From NCBI RefSeq assembly GCF_902859875.1, contig NZ_CADIKF010000040.1, positions 1 to 64,000 on the forward strand: a DNA stretch of 64,000 bases, given 5' to 3'. This DNA comes from Paraburkholderia solisilvae. Its GTDB lineage: Bacteria; Pseudomonadota; Gammaproteobacteria; Burkholderiales; Burkholderiaceae. Numbering within the stretch: the first letter of the stretch is position 1; every line of letters begins with the position of its first letter. The notes beneath the pieces were generated by a model. That model did no database searches. It saw nothing but the letters and a program-made list of their open reading frames with translations, and was not told where the DNA came from. The translations under genes and the position numbers were made by a program. Of this stretch, positions 18,076 to 29,348 are shown in pieces.

Positions 18076-19242
18076 ATGTCGCTGCACTCCAGTCAGCCGC
18101 GTCTTGCGATGGTCGCCGGCGAACCGTCCGGCGACATTCTCGGCGCGGCGCTGCTCGACGGCCTCGCGGCCCGGCTGCCCGCCGTGCGCAGCTACGGTAT
18201 CGGCGGCCCGCGCATGATCGCGCACGGCTTCGATGCGCACTTTCCGATGGACAAGCTGACCGTGCGCGGCTACGTCGAAGCGCTGCGGCATATTCCGGAA
18301 ATTCTCGGCATTCGCAACGAGCTCAAACGCCAGCTGCTTGCGGACCCGCCCGACGCGTTCGTCGGCATCGACGCACCCGACTTCAATTTCGGCCTCGAAC
18401 ATGCGCTGCGCGAGGCCGGCATCCCGACCGTGCATCTCGTCTGCCCGTCGATCTGGGCGTGGCGCGGCGGCCGCATCCGGAAGATCGCGAAGGCGGTCGA
18501 CCATATGCTGTGCGTGTTTCCGTTCGAGAAGCCGCTGCTCGAAAAGGCCGGGGTCGCGGCGACCTACGTCGGCCATCCGCTCGCCGACCAGATTCCGCTC
18601 GAACCGGATATGGCCGGCGCGCGCGCGACGCTCGGCCTGCCCGCAAGCGGCCCTGTGATCGCGGTGTTGCCGGGCAGCCGCCGCTCGGAAATCGACCTGA
18701 TCGGCCCGACGTTCTTCGATGCGATGGTGCTGATGCAGCAACGCGAGCCCGACGTGCGCTTCGTGATGCCGGCTGCGACGCCGGCGCTGCGCGAACAGCT
18801 GAAGCCGCTCGTCGACGCGCGCCCGCACCTCGCACTGACGCTGACCGACGGCCACGCGCAACTCGCGATGACCGCCGCCGACGCGCTGCTCGTCAAAAGC
18901 GGCACCGTGACGCTCGAAGCGGCGCTGCTGAAAAAGCCGATGGTGATTTCGTACAAGGTGCCGTGGCTGACTGGCGAAATCATGCGCCGGCAAGGCTATC
19001 TGCCGTATGTCGGGTTGCCGAATATCCTGGCGGGGCGCTTTGTCGTGCCCGAAATCCTGCAGCATTTCGCAACGCCCGAAGCGCTCGCCGATGCGACGCT
19101 GACCCAGTTGCGCGACGACGCAAACCGGCGCACGCTGACGGAAATTTTCACCGAAATGCATCATGTGCTGAAGCAGAACACCGCGCAGCGGGCGGCCGAA
19201 GCCGTCGCGCAGGTCGTCGAATCGCGCAAGGGGCGGGCATGA
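18076..19242 (+). CDS. lpxB: Lipid-A-disaccharide synthase
   Basis: A 388-residue GT19 family glycosyltransferase that joins UDP-2,3-diacylglucosamine and lipid X to form the lipid A disaccharide at the inner membrane. Family motifs are LAMVAGEPSGDILGA at the N-terminus, CPSIWAWRGGRI, VLPGSRRSEI and KSGTVTLEAAL. The start lies 6 bp after lpxA. Its stop overlaps the ATG of rnhB by 4 bp. Confidence 0.97.
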   Translation: MSLHSSQPRLAMVAGEPSGDILGAALLDGLAARLPAVRSYGIGGPRMIAHGFDAHFPMDKLTVRGYVEALRHIPEILGIRNELKRQLLADPPDAFVGIDAPDFNFGLEHALREAGIPTVHLVCPSIWAWRGGRIRKIAKAVDHMLCVFPFEKPLLEKAGVAATYVGHPLADQIPLEPDMAGARATLGLPASGPVIAVLPGSRRSEIDLIGPTFFDAMVLMQQREPDVRFVMPAATPALREQLKPLVDARPHLALTLTDGHAQLAMTAADALLVKSGTVTLEAALLKKPMVISYKVPWLTGEIMRRQGYLPYVGLPNILAGRFVVPEILQHFATPEALADATLTQLRDDANRRTLTEIFTEMHHVLKQNTAQRAAEAVAQVVESRKGRA

Positions 19243-20039
19243 GCGATACACCGTCGTCGCGTCGCACGAAGGCGGCCGCCGTCAGGACGGTCAGGAAAGC
19301 CGGAACGCCGACTGCCCAGGCAGCGGCCGGCGTGCAACCGGGGCTCGACTTCGAGTCGCCGCTCGATATCATTTGCGGCGTCGACGAGGCGGGGCGCGGG
19401 CCGCTCGCCGGACCGGTCGTCGCAGCCGCGGTGATTCTCGATCCGAAGCGGCGCATTCGCGGCCTCGACGATTCCAAAGTACTGAACGCGAAGACGCGCG
19501 AAGCGCTGTACGACAAGATCGTCGAACGCTCGCTCGCGTGGAGTGTCGCGTCGGCGTCGGTCGAAGAGATCGATACGCTGAATATTTTGCACGCGACGAT
19601 GCTCGCGATGAAACGCGCGGTCGAAGGGTTGTCGATCGTGCCGACGCTGGCGAAGATCGACGGCAATCGCTGCCCGACGCTGAGTGTGCGCAGCGAGGCG
19701 ATTATCAGCGGCGATGCGCTGGTGCCGTGCATTTCGGCCGCGTCGATTATCGCGAAGGTCACGCGCGACCGGATGCTGCTCGAACTGCATCAGATGTTCC
19801 CGGTGTACGGGTTCAATGCGCACGCGGGCTACGGCACGCCGCAACACCTGCTCGCGCTGCGCGAACATGGGCCTTGCGCACATCATCGGCGCTCGTTCGC
19901 ACCGGTGCGCGAAGCGCATCTGCGGCTCGGGCTGGGCGCCGAAGGTCTGCCGTCGGAGATCGTCGTGGTCGACCCGCCGGCGTTCAGCGGCGATGCGCTC
20001 GACGATGCGACGCTCGATCTCGATCGCCCGCCGTTCTGA
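19239..20039 (+). CDS. rnhB: Ribonuclease HII
   Basis: A 266-residue RNase HII, which cuts RNA in RNA/DNA hybrids and removes misincorporated ribonucleotides. The catalytic Asp-Glu pair is in CGVDEAGRGPLAGPVV; other active-site blocks are KIDGNRCP, ISGDALVPCISAASIIAKV and the YGFNAHAGYGT loop. It carries a basic N-terminal extension of about 50 residues before the fold. Start ATG 19239 overlaps the lpxB stop (ATGA). A larger open frame runs upstream through lpxB but is out of phase with it and is not real. Confidence 0.95.
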   Translation: MSDTPSSRRTKAAAVRTVRKAGTPTAQAAAGVQPGLDFESPLDIICGVDEAGRGPLAGPVVAAAVILDPKRRIRGLDDSKVLNAKTREALYDKIVERSLAWSVASASVEEIDTLNILHATMLAMKRAVEGLSIVPTLAKIDGNRCPTLSVRSEAIISGDALVPCISAASIIAKVTRDRMLLELHQMFPVYGFNAHAGYGTPQHLLALREHGPCAHHRRSFAPVREAHLRLGLGAEGLPSEIVVVDPPAFSGDALDDATLDLDRPPF

Positions 20040-20099
20040 TCCGGCTCGCCTCACGTGACATTCCCGACGTGAACCCTGACGCGAAATCCCCGCCGTGAA

Positions 20100-20894
20100 A
20101 TGCCAGCCGTGAAATCCATCACCTCGCGCGACAATCCGCTCTATAAACGGCTGAAAACGCTCGCGGGTTCGACGCATCAGCAGCGCCGCAGCGCGCATGC
20201 GCTGCTCGAAGGCTTTCATCTGGCGAGCGCCTATCTCGATACCGCCGGACAGCCGGAAACCTGTGTGGTGACCGAAGGCGCGTTGCGTCACGATGAAGCG
20301 CAGGCGATCGTCGCGCGCATCGACGCGGCGCGTATTGTCACGCTGCCCGACGCGCTGTTCGGGCAATTGTCGAACGTGGTGAACGGCGTCGGCATGCTGC
20401 TGCTGGTTGAGCGGCCCGCGGTGCCGCTGCCCGAGCGTGTCACGCAAAGCTGCGTGGTGCTCGACGGCGTGCAGGACGCGGGCAATGTCGGGTCGATTTT
20501 GCGCAGCGCGGCCGCGGCGGGCATCGGCGATGTGTTCTGCGCGCCCGGCACCGCGTATGCATGGTCGTCGAAGGTGCTGCGCTCGGCGATGGGCGCGCAT
20601 TTTCTGCTGCGCGTTCATGAGGATGTCGAGCCGCATGCGTTGATCGAGCGGCTCGCGGCGCCGGTCGCGATCACCGACTCGCATGGCGCGCAGGCGCTCT
20701 ACGATTGCGATCTGTCCGGCCCGCTCGCGTGGGTGTTCGGCAACGAAGGCGCGGGCGTGTCGCAGGCGTGGCGCGACGCGGTCACGCATCGGGTCACGAT
20801 TCCGCAGCCGGGCGGGATGGAGTCGTTGAATGTTGCCGCTGCGGCTGCGGTGTGTCTGTTCGAACAATGCCGGCAGCAGCGCGGGCGCACATGA
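20100..20894 (+). CDS. TrmH/SpoU-family 2'-O-ribose RNA methyltransferase
   Basis: A 264-residue SPOUT methyltransferase acting on tRNA or 23S rRNA; the exact target cannot be told from sequence. An N-terminal substrate-binding region (RDNPLYKRLKTLAGS, ALLEGFHL) is followed by the three SpoU motifs: LDGVQDAGNVGSILRSAAAAG-like motif 1, FGNEGAGVS motif 2 and IPQPGGMESLNVAAAAAV motif 3, which form the trefoil-knot AdoMet site. Two starts are possible: ATG 20100 or GTG 20109 (MKSITSRDNP), which looks more family-like. It follows rnhB at 60 bp and is probably the last gene of the envelope cluster. Confidence 0.92.
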   Translation: MPAVKSITSRDNPLYKRLKTLAGSTHQQRRSAHALLEGFHLASAYLDTAGQPETCVVTEGALRHDEAQAIVARIDAARIVTLPDALFGQLSNVVNGVGMLLLVERPAVPLPERVTQSCVVLDGVQDAGNVGSILRSAAAAGIGDVFCAPGTAYAWSSKVLRSAMGAHFLLRVHEDVEPHALIERLAAPVAITDSHGAQALYDCDLSGPLAWVFGNEGAGVSQAWRDAVTHRVTIPQPGGMESLNVAAAAAVCLFEQCRQQRGRT

Positions 20895-20954
20895 TATTGG
20901 CGACCGCCTCCGGGCAATAAACGACAGGCGCGCCGCGCAAGCACGCCGACCGGT

Positions 20955-20991
20955 CAAGCCATCAATAAAGCCATCAATAAAGCCATCAATA
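20955..20991. repeat. Three tandem copies of a 12-bp unit at the ppsR stop codon
   Basis: AAGCCATCAATA occurs three times in a row (about 20955-20990). On the ppsR strand each unit reads TAT TGA TGG CTT, so the ppsR stop codon is repeated in frame three times. The repeat lies between the convergent trmH-like gene and ppsR. Confidence 0.8.
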
Positions 20992-21801
20992 CGAAGGTCG
21001 GTCGATCCTGATTTCCTGCAGGATCGTGGTCGCGATTTCCTCGATCGACTTGTGCGTCGACGACAGCCACTTGACCCCTTCGCGCCGCATCATCGCTTCC
21101 GCTTCGTTGATTTCGTAGCGGCAACTCTCCAGCGACGCATACTTGCTGCCCGGCCGACGTTCATTGCGAATTTCGGCGAGGCGTTGCGGGTCGATCGATA
21201 GCCCGAACATCTTTTCGCGGTGCGAGAGCAGCGGCGTCGGCAGCTTGCCGCGCTCGAAATCTTCGGGAATCAGCGGGTAGTTCGCGGCTTTCACGCCGTA
21301 TTGCATCGCGAGGTAAAGGCTGGTCGGCGTCTTGCCGCTGCGCGACACGCCGACCAGAATCACATCGGCCTCGGCGAGATTGCGGTTCGACTGTCCGTCG
21401 TCGTGCGCGAGCGAGAAGTTGATCGCCTCGATGCGGTTCTTGTATTCCTCGGTGTCGGCGTTCTGGTGCCCGCGGCCCATCGCGTGACTCGACTTCAGTT
21501 CGAGCTCCTGCTCGAGCGGCTCGACGAAGGTCTGGAACATGTCGAGCACAAGCGCGTCCGAGTCCTTCACGATCTGGTTCGACGCACTGTTCACGAGCGT
21601 GGTGAAGACGATCGGGCGGCGGCCTTCCTGGCGGCCCGCTTCGTTGATCTTCTCGAGCGTCGCGTACGCTTTTTCGGTCGAATCGACGAACGGCACACGC
21701 ACGAGCCGGAATTTCTGGTCGAACTGGGAGAGGATCGAATGCGCGAAGGTTTCGGCAGTGATCCCGGTACCGTCGGAAACGATGAATACGGTGGGCGGCA
21801 T
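20986..21801 (-). CDS. ppsR: Phosphoenolpyruvate synthase regulatory protein (kinase/pyrophosphorylase)
   Basis: A 271-residue DUF299 protein, which phosphorylates and dephosphorylates PEP synthase on a catalytic-domain threonine, using ADP and phosphate. It begins with the conserved PPTVFIVSDGTGITAETF. The P-loop-like GVSRSGKTPTSLYLA lies near residue 155, and NERRPGSKYAS and YEINEAEAMM are further family blocks. It is divergent from ppsA, its target, with 410 bp between them. The C-terminus lies in a small tandem repeat, without effect on the reading frame. Confidence 0.96.
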   Translation of the reverse strand: MPPTVFIVSDGTGITAETFAHSILSQFDQKFRLVRVPFVDSTEKAYATLEKINEAGRQEGRRPIVFTTLVNSASNQIVKDSDALVLDMFQTFVEPLEQELELKSSHAMGRGHQNADTEEYKNRIEAINFSLAHDDGQSNRNLAEADVILVGVSRSGKTPTSLYLAMQYGVKAANYPLIPEDFERGKLPTPLLSHREKMFGLSIDPQRLAEIRNERRPGSKYASLESCRYEINEAEAMMRREGVKWLSSTHKSIEEIATTILQEIRIDRPSY

Positions 21802-22211
21802 CAGTCTGGAAGGGAACGTGAGCGGCGCGAACCACTCGAATTAAATGCACGAACTCCATGCGCGAAGCGAGCGCGGCGCACCGGCCCCGAGCGCAGGGTG
21901 TACCGCGCAAACGCCCGCCGGCCGGGCTTCTGCGCGATTTCGCCTGCTTTTTGCAACGCATTTCGCACCGTGCTTCGCGCCATTGTTGGCCGACCGGCAC
22001 ATTTCGGGGAATCGGCACGGTAGAATAGCGGCAACCTGTTGGATAAGCAATTGCAGGCAAACCGAAGGCCATCGCAAGCCTGGCTTCGCTGAGGCCCGCT
22101 GGCGATTGCTTCTCCAACAGGTTGCGCAAGACGCGCGAACGCTTCTTATGAGCGCCGCGCGTGAGAGCCCACTTGCGCAATCGAGCATTTCTTCCACTCT
22201 TAGGGGCTTGT
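21802..22211 (+). promoter_or_regulatory. ppsR/ppsA divergent region with a structured ppsA leader
   Basis: A candidate -10 TAGAAT lies at 22021-22026, without a clear -35. Just after the implied start, 22031-22053 pairs with 22103-22125: the outer 13 bp (GCAACCTGTTGGA with TCCAACAGGTTGC) are perfect, and about 9 more pairs follow with one mismatch and one G-U. A smaller bulged hairpin is nested at about 22065-22088. A second hairpin (ACGCGCG 22131-22137 with CGCGCGT 22156-22162) follows. There is no T tract, so these are not simple terminators. The structure would form the 5' end of ppsA mRNA and may control its stability or translation (inference). Confidence 0.6.
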
Positions 22212-24617
<2,406 letters not shown>

Positions 24618-24749
24618 GCGCAATGCATCGTTTGAGCGGCGTGTCGGTGTGAGCGCCGCTCGAACATTGCCTGAGAACGCTGCCTGAGCACCACTCGAAC
24701 GCTCGATTCGACGCCAAATCGTTCCAGAGTCGCGCCGCATTCGTGCTAT

Positions 24750-24778
24750 AAAACACCCCGGATAGTCCGGGGTGTTTT
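24750..24778 (+). terminator. Terminator after ppsA
   Basis: AAAACACCCCGGA (24750-24762) pairs perfectly with TCCGGGGTGTTTT (24766-24778) around a 3-nt loop, giving a 13-bp stem with flanking A and T runs. It lies 133 bp after the ppsA stop and 18 bp before nfeD, and could work in both directions. Confidence 0.85.
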
Positions 24779-24795
24779 ACTTTGGGGAGACCGAA

Positions 24796-25257
24796 GTGTC
24801 ACTAACAGGCGTGTTCTGGTGGATCGGCGCGGGCGTGCTGATCGTGCTCGAACTGATGGTCGGCACGTTCTATCTGCTGATGATCGCGCTCGGCTTTGTC
24901 GCCGCCGCGCTCGCGCGTCTCGCGGGTGCGCCGTTGCCGGCGCAATTCGCGGTGGCGGCGGGTGTCGCGCTGGTTGCGGTGACAATCTTGCGGCGCTCGC
25001 GTTTTGGCCGCCGCAAGCGCGTGGACGCGGCGCAGGATCCGGACGTCAATCTCGACATCGGCGCGACGCTCACGGTGCCCGAGTGGCACGAGCGCCGGGC
25101 CCGCACGCAGTACCGCGGCGCGGCGTGGGACGTCGAACTCGCGCCGGGCGAGCCGGAGGATGCGCGTCTGTACCAGGTGTCCGCGTTGCGCGGCAGTTGC
25201 CTCGTCGTGGTTGCGAGCCGCCACGCCGCGGGCGCCTCGGGCACGGCGAAAACCTGA
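24796..25257 (+). CDS. NfeD-like membrane protein
   Basis: A 153-residue NfeD family protein. Two or three N-terminal hydrophobic segments (VFWWIGAGVLIVLELMVGTF; LMIALGFVAAALARL; FAVAAGVALVAVTIL) are followed by a soluble OB-fold domain (ATLTVPEWHERRARTQYRGAAW). NfeD proteins work as partners of SPFH proteins in membrane domains, and an SPFH gene lies 102 bp downstream. The start is probably GTG 24796, preceded by GGGGAG; the frame is open a little further up, into the terminator stem. Confidence 0.9.
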   Translation: MSLTGVFWWIGAGVLIVLELMVGTFYLLMIALGFVAAALARLAGAPLPAQFAVAAGVALVAVTILRRSRFGRRKRVDAAQDPDVNLDIGATLTVPEWHERRARTQYRGAAWDVELAPGEPEDARLYQVSALRGSCLVVVASRHAAGASGTAKT

Positions 25258-25359
25258 CGGGCAACCGGTTGTCGCGTAGCGATGCAAGCCGGGCCGAACC
25301 GGACGCATCACGAACTGAACCGATCACGGACTGGAACAATCATGGACCCAGGGGGCAAT

Positions 25360-26286
25360 ATGGAATCGACGATCTTCGCGGTCGTGCTTCTGATCATCGT
25401 CATCGTGCTGGTGGGCAAAACGATCAAGATCGTGCCGCAGCAGCACGCGTGGATTCTCGAGCGGCTCGGCCGCTATCACGCGACGCTGACGCCCGGCGCG
25501 ACCTTCGTGGTGCCGTTTATCGATCGCATCGCGTACAAGCATGTGCTGAAGGAGATTCCGCTCGATGTGCCGAGCCAGGTTTGCATCACGCGCGACAACA
25601 CGCAATTGCAGGTGGACGGCGTGCTGTACTTTCAGGTGACCGACCCGATGAAAGCGTCATACGGATCGAGCAATTTCGTTTTTGCGATCACGCAGCTGTC
25701 GCAGACCACGCTGCGCTCGGTGATCGGCAAGCTCGAACTCGACAAGACCTTCGAGGAGCGCGACTACATCAATCACAGCATCGTGTCGGCGCTTGACGAA
25801 GCGGCGTCGAACTGGGGCGTGAAGGTGCTGCGATATGAAATCAAGGATCTGACGCCGCCGAAGGAAATTTTGCACGCGATGCAGCAGCAGATCACCGCGG
25901 AGCGCGAAAAGCGTGCGCTGATTGCCGCGTCAGAAGGTCGCAAGCAGGAGCAGATCAATATCGCATCGGGCGGCCGCGAAGCGGCGATTCAAAAATCCGA
26001 AGGCGAGCGGCAGGCGGCGATCAATCAGGCGCAAGGGCAGGCGGCCGCGATTCTCGCGGTGGCCGAAGCGAATGCACAGGCAATTCAGAAAATCGCCGCG
26101 GCGATCCAGTCGACGGGCGGCATGGAGGCGGTGAACCTGAAGGTGGCCGAGCAATATGTGAATGCGTTCGCGAATCTGGCAAAGCAGGGCAATACGCTGA
26201 TCGTACCGGGCAATTTCGCGGAGATGAGCTCGATGATCGCGTCGGCGTTGACGATCGTGAAACCGCAGAAGGGCGCGAACGCCTGA
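25360..26286 (+). CDS. SPFH/band 7 domain protein (QmcA/stomatin-like)
   Basis: A 308-residue SPFH protein with one N-terminal membrane anchor (STIFAVVLLIIVIVLVG). The band-7 domain follows (IVPQQHAWILERLGRYHATL ... GVLYFQVTDP), then a long Ala/Glu/Gln-rich coiled coil (about residues 190-260) and a C-terminal segment. Such proteins form large oligomeric cages in membrane microdomains and modulate FtsH-type proteolysis. AGGGGG is 5 bp before ATG 25360; an ATG 18 bp upstream lacks such a site. The nfeD partner directly precedes it, so this is probably a two-gene operon. The symbol qmcA would fit but is not certain. Confidence 0.93.
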   Translation: MESTIFAVVLLIIVIVLVGKTIKIVPQQHAWILERLGRYHATLTPGATFVVPFIDRIAYKHVLKEIPLDVPSQVCITRDNTQLQVDGVLYFQVTDPMKASYGSSNFVFAITQLSQTTLRSVIGKLELDKTFEERDYINHSIVSALDEAASNWGVKVLRYEIKDLTPPKEILHAMQQQITAEREKRALIAASEGRKQEQINIASGGREAAIQKSEGERQAAINQAQGQAAAILAVAEANAQAIQKIAAAIQSTGGMEAVNLKVAEQYVNAFANLAKQGNTLIVPGNFAEMSSMIASALTIVKPQKGANA

Positions 26287-26467
26287 GTTTTCGGCGCGTG
26301 CTGACCGGTTTTCATTCAGGCTTTGAGATCAGGCGCGCGCGGGGCGTCCGCCTCAGCTGCGCGGCGGCTGATTCAGCGGGTTCAACCGAACCAGCGGGTT
26401 CAAAGCGAACCAGCGAGGAGTTTCAACCGAACCGGCGGGCGCGGCCGAATCAACCGACCCAGCCCGC
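26287..26467. repeat. Short direct repeats between the SPFH gene and smpB
   Basis: Positions about 26375-26460 contain imperfect copies of TTCAACCGAACCAGCGGG (TTCAACCGAACCAGCGGG, TTCAAAGCGAACCAGCG, TTCAACCGAACCGGCGGG). The genes on either side converge here. No terminator stem with a T tract is evident. Confidence 0.5.
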
Positions 26468-26914
26468 TCACGTCGGCGTGCGCATCAGCCGCGCCTTCTC
26501 GCGTTCCCAATCGCGTTTCTTCTCGGTCTCGCGCTTGTCGTGCAGCTTCTTGCCCTTCGCGAGGCCGATTTCGCATTTGACCCGGCCGCCCTTGTAATGA
26601 AAGTTGAGCGGCACGAGCGTATAGCCGCGCTGCTCGACCTTGCCGATCAGCTTGCTGATTTCTTCCGCGTGCATCAGCAGCTTGCGCGTGCGCACCGGAT
26701 CGGGGTGGATATGCGTCGAGGCTTCGGGCAATGGGCTGATGTGCGTGCCGATCAGAAACAGCTCGGCGTTCCTGATCACCACGTAGCCTTCCTTGATTTG
26801 CCCGCGGCCGGCGCGCAATGCCTTGACTTCCCATCCTTCGAGCACGAGTCCGGCCTCGAAGCGTTCTTCGACCTGGTAGTCGAAGAAGGCCTTCCTGTTA
26901 TCGATGATGCTCAT
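26468..26914 (-). CDS. smpB: SsrA-binding protein SmpB
   Basis: A 148-residue SmpB, which binds tmRNA and brings it to stalled ribosomes for trans-translation. The OB-fold signatures EERFEAGLVLEGWEVKALR, FLIGTHISPLPEAS and CEIGLAKGKKLHDKRE are present, and the positively charged tail (KKRDWEREKARLMRTPT) needed for ribosome function is complete. It is divergent from ratA-rnfH, an arrangement common in proteobacteria. tmRNA itself was not seen in this window. Confidence 0.97.
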   Translation of the reverse strand: MSIIDNRKAFFDYQVEERFEAGLVLEGWEVKALRAGRGQIKEGYVVIRNAELFLIGTHISPLPEASTHIHPDPVRTRKLLMHAEEISKLIGKVEQRGYTLVPLNFHYKGGRVKCEIGLAKGKKLHDKRETEKKRDWEREKARLMRTPT

Positions 26915-27081
26915 GAATGGAAAATGCCCAACTCGTTTAAAATCACGATTTTAGCAAAGCGAAGCCGGAAACCCGCCGTGCTTTTTGGCATTTTTATCCG
27001 GTTGCGTCGCGTTTGCCTTCGAGTTTGCTCCCGATTGCCCGTTCACCTGCTTTTTTATTGCCGCCACGTGCCGTTGAATTT

Positions 27082-27519
27082 ATGGCAGATGTCCAGAAAA
27101 CCGTATTGATTCGCCACTCGGCGGAACAGATGTTCGACCTCGTCACCGACGTCGCGGACTACCCCAATTTCCTGCCGTGGTGCGGCGGTGTCGAGATTCG
27201 CCGGCAGGACGAGAATGGCATGGAAGCGCGCATCGACATCAACTTCAAGGGCATCCGGCAGCACTTTGCCACGCATAACACGCAACAACGGCCGTCGCGC
27301 ATCGACATGCAGTTTGCCGATGGGCCGTTTCGCAAGTTCACCGGTTTCTGGCGTTTTACGCCGTTGCGCGCGGACGCATGCAAGATCGAGTTCGCGCTGC
27401 ACTACGAATTCACGAACATCATTCTCGAGAAGCTGATCGGGCCGGTTTTCAGCCATATCGCGAACACCTTCGTCGAATCGTTCGTGAAGCGCGCAGACCA
27501 GCGCTACGGCAAGGCATGA
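27082..27519 (+). CDS. ratA: RatA-type START/coenzyme Q-binding protein
   Basis: A 145-residue START-like (SRPBCC) protein of the RatA/YfjG family, with homologues linked to coenzyme Q function and, in E. coli, to ribosome anti-association. It begins MADVQKTVLIRHSAEQMFDL and carries LPWCGG, typical of the family. The frame is open 23 codons further upstream, but those are not family-like. It overlaps rnfH by 4 bp (ATGA), and this ratA-rnfH pair facing smpB is widely conserved. Confidence 0.93.
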   Translation: MADVQKTVLIRHSAEQMFDLVTDVADYPNFLPWCGGVEIRRQDENGMEARIDINFKGIRQHFATHNTQQRPSRIDMQFADGPFRKFTGFWRFTPLRADACKIEFALHYEFTNIILEKLIGPVFSHIANTFVESFVKRADQRYGKA

Positions 27520-27848
27520 GCCCGCCCTTTTCGATTGACGTCTGCTATGCGCTGCCCGACCGGCAGACGCTGATTTCGCTTGAATTGCCGCAGGGCGCAA
27601 CCGTCCGGCAGGCGATCGACGCGAGCGGTGTCTTGCAGCGCCATCCGGAGATCGATCTGACGAAGCAGAAGGTCGGCGTGTTCGGCAAGCTCAAGCCGCT
27701 CGATACGGTGCTCGCCGATCACGATCGCGTCGAGATCTACCGGCCGCTGATCGTCGATCCGAAGCTTGCGCGGCAGCGGCGCGTCGAGAAGACGCGCGGC
27801 GCGGGGTCGGTCGAAGGGCGGAAGTGGCTGCCGAAGGATTCGCGCTAG
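27516..27848 (+). CDS. rnfH: RnfH-family ubiquitin-like protein
   Basis: A 110-residue RnfH family protein with a beta-grasp (ubiquitin/ThiS-like) fold. Family marks are FSIDVCYALPDRQTLISLEL, the GVFGKLKPLDTVLADHDRVE core and EIYRPLIVDPKLARQRR. The biochemical role is not settled. The C-terminal basic tail is slightly longer than usual. Its ATG overlaps the ratA stop, implying coupled translation. Confidence 0.92.
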   Translation: MSPPFSIDVCYALPDRQTLISLELPQGATVRQAIDASGVLQRHPEIDLTKQKVGVFGKLKPLDTVLADHDRVEIYRPLIVDPKLARQRRVEKTRGAGSVEGRKWLPKDSR

Positions 27849-27897
27849 GGCGCGCGAGTGGAGGTCGACCGAGGTCATTTAAGGCGGCCTGCCACGC

Positions 27898-28890
27898 TCA
27901 GTGCACTGCCGCCTGCGCCTTTTCCTCGAGTGACGCGCGTTTCGCGCCGTCGTCCGCATGTTGCCGTACCGACCAGCTGACGCCCGCCAGCAACAGAAGA
28001 ATGGCCGCGGTCTCGAGCGGGCGCGGCCACCGGTGGTCGTAGACGAAGGCGTAAAGCAGCGCGAACAACGTCTCGAACACGATCAGCTGGCCCGACAGCG
28101 TAAGCGGCAGGCGCTTCGCCGCAGCGTTCCAGAGCCCGTTGCCGAGCCACGATGCGCCGATCGCAAGCCCGAGGTTGAGCATCCAGAACAGATGCCAGCG
28201 GACCTCGGCCGTACCGTCCGCCGGCGCTGTGACGAAGCCGGCCGGCAGCGCGGCCACGACAATCCATAGTGCCGCGCCGAGCAGTCCTGTCACGATGCCC
28301 CACAGCACCGACCATTCGCTGCCGCTGAAATGCCCATTGCGCTGCAGATAGCGGGCGTTTTCGACCGCAAACCACGTCCATGTCACGAGCGCGCCGACCG
28401 CGCATGCCAGCCCCGCGAGCTTCGTCAGGATGCTGCCGCTCGCGCCCGGGCCGGCGCTGGCGGCGGTGAATACGTCGACATTGATGCACGCGATGCCGGC
28501 CAGCACCATCGCGAGCGGCCAGACGAGCCGCGCGAGCGGCACCGCGCCGTGATCGCGGCGGCCGAGCAGCGTCACCGTGACCGGCAGCACGCCGACGATC
28601 AGCGACGCGGGCGCGATGCCGACCATATGGACCGCGCCGGTCAGCAGCAGGTAGTAGAGCAGGTTGCCCGCGAGCGCGAGCTTCACGAGCGCCGCGAGGT
28701 CCGCGCCGGACAGGCGCCGCAGCAGCGAGCGCGCGCCCGGCAGCGCCACGACGACCGACACGGCGCCGTACATCATGTAACGGCCCGAACTCAGCAGCAG
28801 CGGCGAAAAGTCGGGCAGCAGCCGCGGCACGAGGAAAACGGTGCCCCATAACGCGCCAGCCATCATGCCGAACATCACGCCACGCCGCAT
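27898..28890 (-). CDS. EamA/DMT-superfamily transporter
   Basis: A 330-residue inner-membrane protein with about ten hydrophobic segments arranged as two EamA repeats, starting MRRGVMFGMMAGALWGTVFL. DMT permeases usually export amino acids or other metabolites; the substrate is unknown here. The short C-terminal tail (RQHADDGAKRASLEEKA) should be cytoplasmic. The gene converges on rnfH across a 49-bp gap. Confidence 0.88.
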   Translation of the reverse strand: MRRGVMFGMMAGALWGTVFLVPRLLPDFSPLLLSSGRYMMYGAVSVVVALPGARSLLRRLSGADLAALVKLALAGNLLYYLLLTGAVHMVGIAPASLIVGVLPVTVTLLGRRDHGAVPLARLVWPLAMVLAGIACINVDVFTAASAGPGASGSILTKLAGLACAVGALVTWTWFAVENARYLQRNGHFSGSEWSVLWGIVTGLLGAALWIVVAALPAGFVTAPADGTAEVRWHLFWMLNLGLAIGASWLGNGLWNAAAKRLPLTLSGQLIVFETLFALLYAFVYDHRWPRPLETAAILLLLAGVSWSVRQHADDGAKRASLEEKAQAAVH

Positions 28891-29348
28891 TGCCTGCCTC
28901 GATCGAAAACCTGAAAGAAAGTGCGCGCAGCATAGCGTGGCCGGCCGGCGCGCGTCTTGTTCGATTCTGCAGCGCGCGGGTGCGCCGCGCCGCGCAGGCT
29001 CGGGGCCGGCCGCCGACGCCTGGGATGGCAGCGGACTCCCCGGTCGCGCAGCGAATCGCCGACACCCATACGCTGGCTAAACCCGAGTGAGGTGTGAGCC
29101 GCCCCCGGAGTACCCGGCGTTCCCAGCGCCCGCACGCCGCGTGTCGGAAGCGTGCCGAGCCGGCATCCTCGCGCGTATCCCGGCGCTTTCCGCAAACGAA
29201 AATCGATCGAAACGGACCTGAACGGAAAAGCGAAATCGGCGGCTGCCAGCCGTGGAAAAAGCGTGGCGAAATTCGCTAACTTACTGTTCAAGCGACGAAA
29301 AGCGGGGAGGATCGCGTATAATTCGCTTTTGCGCCTATAGGATTTGCC
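28891..29348 (+). promoter_or_regulatory. Region upstream of guaB with a sigma70 -10 element
   Basis: A 458-bp gap without a credible gene. A perfect TATAAT at 29317-29322 lies 26 bp before the guaB ATG, giving a short leader; no good -35 is present at the right distance, so an activator or extended contact may be needed. The first 300 bp are GC-rich and show nothing I can name. Confidence 0.55.

Noticed and set aside
17826..20039. 737-codon frame running through lpxA, lpxB and rnhB
   Set aside because: Only the last 266 codons, in the rnhB frame, are real; the rest is out of phase with the well-conserved lpxA and lpxB.
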